From NCBI GenBank assembly GCA_015680685.1, contig MNCI01029550.1, forward strand, positions 912,367 to 976,366: DNA of 64,000 bases. The letters are read 5' to 3'. The notes beneath the pieces were generated by a model, which searched no databases, was not told the DNA's origin, and saw nothing but the letters and a program-made list of their open reading frames with translations. Of the stretch, positions 56,140-64,000 are shown one piece after another. A program made the translations under genes and the position numbers. This DNA is from Gnetum montanum (taxonomy: Eukaryota; Streptophyta; Gnetopsida; Gnetales; Gnetaceae). Every line of letters begins with the position of its first letter. The first letter of the stretch is position 1.

Positions 56140-58929
56140 TCATGTAGTTCCTGGTGGTGGTGGCTCCTCCATAGGTGCTTTCCCCTTGTCTTGTGCTCCA
56201 AGTCTTAAGGCTTAATGGCGTTGAAGTATGGCCTGGAGTTTCTCCTCTTTGGTCTGGGGAACCTATGCCATCCATGCTAATGTTCTAATGTTTGATGGAG
56301 TCGTTACTTCCCATGGATAGGGTAGTTGTGAAAACATTTGATTGGCCTTGACATACCAAGCCACAAACACTCGTTGTTCCTCTTCATAGGCTTTGGCTTT
56401 ATCCTTGTATTCTTGAAAATCCACAAGCCATCAAGCCAAATCTATTGCGACACCTTTTTATCCTTGGTAGCTTGCTTTCACCACCTCAAGTTTAGAATTT
56501 ACAATCTCCATTTTTTACAACATCTTCTTGCATTCTACAAATTCTGTTTCATATTTAATGTGGGTGGTAGCTACCTATTGCTCAAGCTCTATTCTTGGGT
56601 GCCTTGCTGTTAACATGGCAAGGTTGGCATATCGCAAGTTTGCCAACTCCATGTATTTTGCAAGATCTTGGATCTGCAGATCTCGGTTCTTAACTTCCAC
56701 CTGGTGGGCAAATGCATATGTGTCCAATATGGCCTGCCAGTCAGTGTGTTGAGCACTGATAACATTGATGTGGGCCTTGGCCATATGGATCTTCTTCTCA
56801 AGGATCTATTTGTACATCTCCACCTAGTCCCGGAAGTGCTCCTTTATCTTCTCATGCCATTTAGCCTCATTTTCCCATGCGCTTATTTCAATAGCTAAAT
56901 TTTGATGGATTGTGCATACTTCCTCTATTGAGAGGGTTCGGTTCTCCCTGGCTAAATAGCTCATGTCTTGGTTGACCTGGATGAATTGTTCTCGCAGTTG
57001 ATGGAAATGTTCTTCGAGAACATTCTTTTGCTTCTCCATAGTGGTCAACTAAAGGTTTTCGGCAACAAGCTGCTTGTTTTCCTCCTGTAAGGCTTTGAAT
57101 GCCTTGATATGTGCATGAGTTTGCACCTATGCTACAGAGGCATCCCAAACAACCTTCTCTTTTTCATCTACCACCTTCTTATTCTCTGTTAGTATTTTGG
57201 TTAGTTGGTCAGTGTTGAAATTGTCTAGCTAATCTATGGGAACAAATTGCAAAGGGTCCTGCTGTGCTGCTTGGAGTGCCACGAGCTGCTCTTGTAATTT
57301 CTGCACCTTTGCTTCAGCATGCTCAACCCTCACTTATGTTAAGACTAGCTTCCCCTTAGTGGAAATGAGGTCTGATTGAATTGTTGTAACATCTTGAGGG
57401 ATGTTAAACAGAGACGTTATTATTTGTCCTATTTGTAACAATCGATCAAGCGCATCCTCATATTCCACAGGAGTCATTGAGGTTCTGGCCAAAGTTTGAG
57501 CATCTCGTGTTGCCATGAGATCTACCGGTGGTACAATAGGTACATTGAAAAATTCTTTAATGTGGTATGCGACCACTTCTACAGCTCCCACAACATCCTA
57601 GTGTTGCATGAACACCACAGTGGCCCCTTCACCAATTTCTCATTGCACTTCGAAAGATGTCGCATTTCCTAAGATCTGTTGTGACCAAGTACTTTCCTCT
57701 CCTCCTGTATGAATAGACACTTCACCCCTTGTATGATCCAAAGAAACTATGGGTTGTATGACATCATCAATGACATGGAAGAGATTTGCATCATCATGAC
57801 TTCCCCAACTGACCATCTCAGCGATGGCCTTGAGATGGCTCATCGACAGTTTGTAATCTTGCAGTAGTGGTGGTTGATCTGAGCCCGTGCTAGGCCCTGC
57901 TTCCTATTGTTGGCTGGGTATCATACTTGGAAATTGGCTGGGTCCTACAAGTTAAGTTGTAGTGGGTTTAGCCATTTGTTCTTCTTCTTGTTCCAGTCTT
58001 GGTGTCTCACCAGTGATTTTCCTTATGGCTAGTGGCTTTAACAGTTTAGCATATGAAGCATTTTGGGCTTTTTAGACGACATCATTAGTGTACCCCCTGA
58101 TACCAACACGTCGGCATAGCTTCCTGATAAGGCAAGGGAAGGGCAATGCCATCTTCCTTGTCTTCCATTCCTCAAACCGCCTCAGGATCTTCGTAAGGTA
58201 TAGATGAGGTAGGTTAGCATTAACCTTTCACATCAGCACTGCACATCCTCTTCCCACATATGTTGAGATTCTTTTTAAGCCCTTCGTGAGGAAGAGGTGA
58301 TATGTTCCAATTTTGAAATAGATCCTTTCTTTCATCTTCAGCTCTCCAAATGTCTTATCCCTGCCATATGCCCTTTCCAACCAAACTCATTGCACATCGA
58401 GGTCTGAACAGGTAGACAACTGAGCAACTTGGGGCCCTGTATTTGGAATGTTTAATACTTCTGAAATGGCCTATGCGAAGAAATCAACTACCACACCATA
58501 AATATTAATGATGGTGCCTTGTTCTCTATTGTGATAGAATTGGTACGTCTCCCCTACGTACCAGGCACTGCTTTCAAAGAGGGTAGGCCATAAGGGAGAT
58601 CCTTTGAGGTGATCCCTAATAGCCTTGGGAGCAAACTTTGCAAAAGATTCAAAATTTAATTCCACAATCACCGCAGTGAATGTGAACCTTTCGTGGATAG
58701 CTTGAACACAATCCTAGGGCAACGTGAGGTGTTGTCCCTGTTCAGGCACTACAGTAGTTCCTCCTTCTGCCAGCCCGAATTGTACAGTAGGAGGGTCTTC
58801 TTGATGAATGCTAAATGATTGTTCCACCTATTCTTCATGTTGTCTAGTAGGGACTTGTTCTTCACCTCTCCTAGGTCATTTGCTTTGACCTTGAGCAGAA
58901 CCTTCCTGTTGTCCACGTTTCGAGGCCAT
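56140..58929 (-). pseudogene. Element C: ORFX (plant-transposon-protein-like domain + coiled coil)
   Basis: From ATG at 58929 to TGA at 56142-56140 is exactly 930 codons. The start is MASKRGQQEGS, right after GTAATTGCAG. The N-terminal domain (about residues 80-290) contains ERFTFTAVIVELNFESFAKFAP, GSPLWPTLF, WYVGETYQFYHN, IYGVVVDFF, YFKIGTYHLFLTKGLKRIS and MALPFPCLIRKLCRRVGI. This order resembles the 'putative plant transposon protein' domain found in plant gypsy-derived proteins. Residues from about 520 on are coiled coil, with LTTMEKQKNVLEEHFHQL, AIEISAWENEAKWHEK, MAKAHINVI and YMELANLRYANLAMLTA. It ends PMEEPPPPGTT. About a dozen stops are present, chiefly TAG. No membrane segment. Function unknown. 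Confidence 0.75.
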
Positions 58930-59460
58930 CTGCAATTACACGGGGCCAAGTGTTAGTACGGTTGTTACCAAAGTTAGGTTATACCTTACTACTTGCCTTA
59001 ATTAATTTATTTATTTTATCTCCGTATGATGTTTCCTGAAAGATTATAATGGTGGGTCCTTTTTACTTAGGTGGTTGCCAATTTTAGTTTCCCGATGTAC
59101 CTAAGGGGATGAAATTATTTTTGGCACAATTATTCTAAATGTTATAGCTAATTACCCTTGATAATGTCCTTCGGGTGATGATAAATTCCAAAAATGTTAG
59201 GTGTTATTCGATGGGTATCCCTCCCCCACGACTAAGCTGAACACTCCAAGTTCAAGCAGGTTCAAAGAGAATTAAAATCGGAGTACTAGCGAGCGACATA
59301 TAGGTAGAAAAGCAAAGGTGTCACACTCGCAAGTCGTAGAGAAAAATTTGAAAAACTCCCTTGCGTGATTTGGGAAAAACTATTTATAGTCAAATGGGAC
59401 ACGATATCGCACATGATACATCGCGTATGCGATATTGCAGCCTAACGATGTTTAGGCCCG
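58930..59460 (-). promoter_or_regulatory. Element C: internal U3-like promoter and ORFX leader
   Basis: On the minus strand, GCAATATCGCATACGCGATG and GTGCGATATCGTG (about 59440-59400) are followed by ACTATAAATAG (59391-59381). The same words and spacing occur in the U3 of element A's LTR. Downstream is TTAGTCGTGGGGGAGGG (about 59232-59214), a near copy of the polypurine context. The leader includes AGTAAGGTATAACC and ends GTAATTGCAG|ATG, a good splice-acceptor form. Transcription from here is inferred. Confidence 0.65.
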
Positions 59461-60800
59461 AGGGAAAATATTGAATTTTTAGGATTTTTTGGAAATTAAT
59501 AATGAAAATTAAGGACATGGGGTAGGTGTTTAAGGGTTCTAGGGTAATATAACTCATTTCAAAGGCACAAATAATGATAGGTGGGTGGACTTGATCAATG
59601 AGGCCATGGGTGGTAAGTGAGAGAAAAAGGCCATGTAATGGTACATAGGAACATTGGACTTCAGAGGGATAGTAGTAGGGAAAGAATGTCATAAAAAATA
59701 GGTAGAGGGTAAGAAATGGTGTGTGTAAGCTATGTCATAAGTGAAAATTACAAAAAATTACACAAGTGGATCCTCCCCAAAGTAGGTTCCAACCTATAAT
59801 TCCCTTGTGTAACCACACTTAAAAATGTCTGTGGGCACTAGAAGGGTTAAATGTAATCTGCACTAATTCCACAAAACACACACAAGTACATATCACCAAA
59901 ATGAGGTAATAATTCTACGTTACACATGACATGAGCTACAATTACAGGAACAGTGAGATGAGATGAACTATAGAAGGGATTGTAGAGATTGGGACATGAG
60001 GTAACTGACCTACAGCACAGTGAATCCTATGTGTAAAGCATGATTAACATGTCATTAACCTATCATTCCAAGATCAGGACCAAGGTCATTCCTCTAATTA
60101 GTGACATCGCATTCTTTCATCCCATGATGAGAAACTATGAGAATACTAGAACAACAAAGTGTACGATCACTTGGCATTTTGTTCAAGGGAGGAGTGATTT
60201 TTGCTTGTGGCACTGTTTTGTTTTTTTTTTTTTTTGATGTACTGGATCTAGAGAGGCCACCAACCTTTAGGCATGGGTGCATGTCTTTCCAGTGGGACCC
60301 CCTAGAATAGCATTGGATTTTTGAGTGCCCCTTTGATTACTCTTACTCCCATTTTTCATTAGATCTACAAGGATCTTAGTACAACCACATTGCATGATAA
60401 CTCCCACAGACATCACCAAAGAGAATCTACAAGTCCCCTTGATGTCACACCCTAATCATTCCCTCTTGGTCCATCCTTCTTCATTTTGGGTACAATGAAC
60501 ACAAAATTAATTTTAAGTTTTAAGAATATCAAGAATATCACCATACCCTGGAACAGAACCTCTTATTTGTAGAATGGATGAGTGGGTGTAATGGGCTCAC
60601 TGTCCACTTAATTGATCAATCGAGACTCGCTAACATAGAACACACCTCAACCAATGAGCCACATGAGTGTTTTATTCGTAGATGAGATTACTTATAAAAA
60701 GATAAAAAGACCAAAAAGACAAAAGGACAAGAAGATAAAACAAGAAGTTAAAAGATGAAAAACTAGAAAAAAATTGTAAAAGTAAATAAAATGAAAAATA
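59461..60800 (-). other. Element C: post-gag spacer
   Basis: Non-coding, homologous to the spacers of D, F, A, I and J. For example the phrase 'tcctccccaaagtaggttccaacct' (59770) is the reverse of 'agagcctactttgggaagaacc' in D. A T run (60223-60235) is present. Confidence 0.6.
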
Positions 60801-60825
60801 TTTATTAATCCTGCTTGTTATTAAA

Positions 60826-60843
60826 ATGGGGGATATCCCCCAT
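60826..60843. promoter_or_regulatory. Perfect 18-bp palindromic G/C tract after gag of element C
   Basis: ATGGGGGATATCCCCCAT reads the same on both strands. It occupies the position of the post-gag or post-pol G-tract in A, D and F. It could act as a polypurine-like tract or form a hairpin in RNA. Confidence 0.7.
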
Positions 60844-62803
60844 AACTAAATGGTTGAGCATGGCGAGGATTAAAGAATGAAAGGTGAGGATCCTTGCATG
60901 TTGGAAACATTGAAATTTGATCATACCTACCTCATTGGGGTTCACACACTTGATTGTAGTAAACATAGTGGGACAATTTATGAGATGTAGTTTCTGGATA
61001 ACGAGTTGACCCACTATAATATTTGTGACTGTATGATGGTATGCAAGGATCGAGGTGTCACTCTCCATGGCTATATTCATTAGGCTGTATGGTTGTTGGA
61101 GTGTTAATTGGTGGCCCTAATGAAGTAACATGAGGTGTTAGGTTCGAAGAGAAGGATGCACCACATTGTTGGACTTGTGCTGAGTTGGAGGATGCAATGG
61201 CCTTGGAATTGTGTTGTCCCTTCCTAGGGTCATTTCTAAAGAAGGGATGCCTTCGATGTTGCTAAGGTCTCTCACTGTTGCTGGCAATAGTAGCACAAGT
61301 AACGTTTGGGGGTTGTTGCTATGGTGCAGACACCTTAGGAATAGTTGGTGGCAATGTAGAAAAAGGGAAAGGATGAGAATGTTGAAAATTAGGAGAAGTG
61401 TAAGGCGCACAAGGTCGTGGTTATGTTGAGGACATGGGCTGATAGTATTGAGGAGAATGATAATGCGGTGAGATAGAGTATGTTGGCCTAGTTGGACAAA
61501 TAGGGTATTGGACTAGATAAGAATTTGGATTTGGATGATATGAAGGATGTCTCCAGTTTAGGGGTGGCTTCCCCCACGACTGGGATTGTTGCCATTGTGA
61601 TCAAACACAGTATCTCTGTATGTACTAGGGATGTAAAATGCTTCCCTAATGCTCATATAAATGTAACAAGATTGGACATTGGCCCTTGGGGTGATCGTAC
61701 AGGAAAATGTTGCATTCATCCATGTGATTGGCAGTTGAGCTCTTATTTTCCTTATCCCTACTTCTTGATTGTCTAATGTTTTGTCTTGCTTCTCAAGTTG
61801 TCAAAACTCTATCTCCAATGATATTGATAAATTCTCCACACTTTCTATGTGTCCATTCCAACATCTTATTGATCTTTGCCTTGACTTTTTCTAATGATTG
61901 ATGTATTGGCAAAGATGGTTCTTCCCCCTTGAGATTGGTTGATTTCTCCTTTTTGTGATTATGGACCTTTGTTAGGTTGAGATTCTGGTCCTGTTGATGC
62001 TTTTCAACACTCTCCCATCTATTCATTTCTCCTTCTTCTTTTGCTACCCACTTAATAAGCTCTTGTAATTGATGGGTTTATAGTTCGTATAGTTGACCTT
62101 GGGCATACATTCCTAGGGTCTCTCTTGTTTCATCACGAAGCCCATCAATGATATGATACATTAGCCTTTCCTCGGAAAACTTATGGCCTACACAGTTGTT
62201 TAATAGTGCATAATATCTTTCTAAGGCCATGTCCAAGGGTTCATGTTGTGCTTGTTTCCACCCTTGGATTTGTTTCCTCAAAGTTGACACTCTTGCATAG
62301 GTTTGATATCTTTCATTAAAGAGTTATACCATTGTTGGTCAACATCGTATTGAATTTGGTCTTAATGATCTATACCATACTTTTTCTTGGCCAATGAGTG
62401 TCATAGGAAAGAGCTTGAGTTTTTTCCAACTGTTATCAATGTTGTTCCATGTACAGGCATCATAGAAGGCTTGTAAATGTTGATGCGGATCTAATTCATA
62501 GCCTCCTAAGAAATTGGAAAAGTTGTTTAAATTGAGCCTGGGTAGACGGCTCTCTTTACGATGCCTACGTGAGATTCGAACAACCTCTTGTATTTGTGTT
62601 AGGCTTGTAGTGGCCAGTGGGGGTTCATCATCATCGGGTAAGTTATGCTTTCGTGCATTTGGATGACATTGCTTTTGTTTATATTTATAAGAAACCCCCA
62701 CCTAGGGTTGCGTACTCCAATCTTCATTGTCATATAGTTTGTTGGTTCTCCAATGAATTTCCTCACTAAGTGTGGCATTATCGTAATCTTGTAGGAGAGG
62801 CAT
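60844..62803 (-). pseudogene. gag: Element C: gag
   Basis: The start at 62803, MPLLQDYDNATLSEEIHWRTNK, aligns with D. After a TAG comes GVSYKYKQKQ, then DDDEPPLATTSLTQIQEVVRISRR. The capsid has GGYELDPHQHLQAFYDACTWNNID, KLKLFPMTLIG, VWYRSLRPN, TLRKQIQGWKQ, HEPLDMALERYYALLNNC and IIDGLRDETRETLGMYAQG. A degenerate knuckle, CNIFLYDHPKGQCP (about 61719-61678), lacks the second cysteine. A low-complexity tail rich in Pro, Tyr, Gln and Ser ends before the G-tract. No protease follows. Confidence 0.85.
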
Positions 62804-62925
62804 GGTTGTGCAATTGCATGTGAATTTATATGTGACTTTTTATAATTATTTTTTTCTAAAATATATATTGTTAATTCCTATACGACAACCTTGTATGATA
62901 TAACTAATCTAGATAACTAGCACCA

Positions 62926-62944
62926 TCCTCGGCAGCGGCGCTAA
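62926..62944 (-). promoter_or_regulatory. Primer-binding site of element C (tRNA-Asp)
   Basis: The minus strand reads TTAGCGCCGCTGCCGAGGA directly after the 5' LTR. The expected tRNA-Asp complement is TGGCGCCGTTGCCGGGGA, and only a few transitions differ. Confidence 0.85.
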
Positions 62945-63718
62945 TGATGAGTGGCGAGGTACCCCTACACTCAAGCATACGAATACGAGTGTTACATGCA
63001 TAATCTGGTTGAACCCCATAGACAAACTAGTTATGGCATCTAGACAGTTAGCCTTAGGTCATAGTTCGTTGTCTTCCCACTTGGACTAGTGTTAACTTTG
63101 TCACGTATGGTTTAGCCCAGAGTGAGGTGTATGATGTGTTCTACGTTAATGCTACTCGTGAAGGCAATGGAAGATAATATTAACTAAGCTAAGAGATAAG
63201 GGTTGAGAGAGAATCTAAGCTAGCCTAAGTGCAATGAGTATCTGTTCCTCAATTATCCATACACATCTTGGACTTTGTGCATGACTACCATTGGGATTAC
63301 TAAGCACAGATCTAGGTACGCTACTGGGTTACCAAGTAGTCACACTTAAATGCTCGTAATCAAGTCGTACTCATTCCTCATTTAACAGGAGTTTAGGGTA
63401 AGAAGGTATTAACTAAGAAAGAGGTAAATAACAATTAATTAAATAATTAAGCTAAGTTAATGCTACAATGATGAAGTAATCTTAATCTTTATTGCTGGTC
63501 AATGTGCGTGTCCAAGTATGTCATACTCAAATAAAGGATGTCATACAATTACAATCAACACACTGCGGGCATACACTGGGAGGAAAAGAGTTAAGAGAAA
63601 AATAAAAACTAAAATCAAAACTAACTCTAAAACTCTCTCTATTAGAACTGCCTGCCTCTTATTTATAGATGAGGAGATACATTGTGATATTGCAGTTAGG
63701 TTAAATTGCAACTTATCA
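62945..63718 (-). repeat. 5' LTR of element C
   Basis: On the minus strand it runs from TGATAAG to CACTCATCA and pairs with 55175-55958 with few differences. The TATA box lies at about 63667-63655. U3 has GCAATATCACAATG where the 3' LTR has CACGATATCACAG. TTAGG follows. Confidence 0.92.
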
Positions 63719-63723
63719 TTAGG

Positions 63724-64000
63724 TAAGGACTGCCAAAATCAAAAATTTGAAAATGAGACTAGAAACAAGGGTTATTAAAAAAAAGGTTTCAGTAACAATA
63801 AATTTTAGAAAATGGAAAGCATAAAAAAGGTAGGAAACAAAGGGTTTGAAGACAGTTTTTTTAAAAAATGTTCAACAAGTTCCAAGACTGGATCGGAAAA
63901 CAAAATAACCATAAAAAAATGGTAAGAAGATCTAATAAATAAAAGGTGGGAGAAAGGCCCTCCTTCTAGCACCAAAAAGGTGTTGATGCATAAATTTTGG
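63724..64000. other. A-rich flank right of element C
   Basis: The sequence continues from the left flank of C (55081-55169), which is equally A-rich. It ends CCAAAAAGGTGTTGATGCATAAATTTTGG, sharing about 17 bases with 53816-53833. No gene seen. Confidence 0.45.

Larger units (their letters stand above)
55175..63718 (-). mobile_element. Complete gypsy-type element C, gag + ORFX, no pol
   Basis: Paired LTRs (784 and 774 bases), TTAGG duplications, a tRNA-Asp primer site at the right end and a polypurine tract at the left end define a whole minus-strand element of 8.5 kb. Inside lie gag, a palindromic G-tract, a spacer, a U3-like internal promoter, a leader and a 930-codon ORFX span. No protease, RT or integrase motif is present. 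This is the same architecture as element D, inserted independently. Confidence 0.9.

Noticed and set aside
1-64000. CRISPR arrays, tRNA or rRNA genes, bacterial operons
   Set aside because: No regularly spaced direct repeats, no cloverleaf-type sequences and no prokaryotic gene arrangement were found; tRNA-like words are only the primer-binding sites.

Overview
This window is plant nuclear DNA, and nearly all of it is nested, decaying retrotransposons. The base composition is AT-rich. I see no intact host gene, tRNA, rRNA or CRISPR array. The plant assignment rests on three things: long Ty3/gypsy LTR elements primed by tRNA-Asp or tRNA-Met, a plant-type L1 LINE with a DUF4283-like ORF1 and a zf-RVT tail, and many CAG-to-TAG changes of the kind expected from CHG methylation. 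The repeat density would suit a large genome such as a gymnosperm's, but nothing here proves the lineage.

Layout. 1-840: a minus-strand LTR fragment and an L1-ORF1-like remnant. 841-6963: the 3' part of a plus-strand gypsy element (F), with pol, a spacer and a 3' LTR. 6965-12069: an unrelated minus-strand gypsy element (G). 12300-17500: an L1 LINE (plus strand). 17500-19860: AT-rich DNA, then a GC-richer low-copy-looking block. 19868-22581 and 33569-37990: a tandemly duplicated integrase-tail/spacer unit plus a third-ORF copy (elements J and I), with an assembly error at 20346-20780. 22582-33563: a complete plus-strand element (D, target-site duplication ATTTG) carrying a truncated insertion (E). 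37990-38700: a minus-strand LTR fragment. 38707-53741: a minus-strand gypsy element (B), split by a complete plus-strand element (A, 43221-49907, duplication ATGTT). 55175-63718: a complete minus-strand element (C, duplication TTAGG).

The most interesting content is one related group of elements (A, C, D, E, F, I, J). Its members share TGATGAG...CTCATCA LTR ends, GATATC-rich U3 regions, and G-tract polypurine sites; a tRNA-Asp primer site is visible in C, D and E. Comparing copies suggests an ancestral order of LTR - gag - pro - pol - G-tract - spacer - internal TATA promoter - leader - AG|ATG - third ORF (called ORFX here) - polypurine tract - LTR. C and D keep gag and ORFX but have no protease, reverse transcriptase or integrase. 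F keeps pol but has lost ORFX. A has lost both RT/integrase and ORFX. I and J have the integrase end joined to the ORFX promoter region. ORFX is about 910-930 codons, starts at an AG|ATG junction and ends at the same GGAACTACATGA context in C and D. Its N-terminal part resembles the 'putative plant transposon protein' family and the rest is coiled coil. In C and D a U3-like promoter lies about 450-560 bases upstream of it. The suggested biology is a set of complementary, partly non-autonomous elements mobilised in trans, with ORFX made from its own internal promoter. That is inference from sequence comparison by eye.
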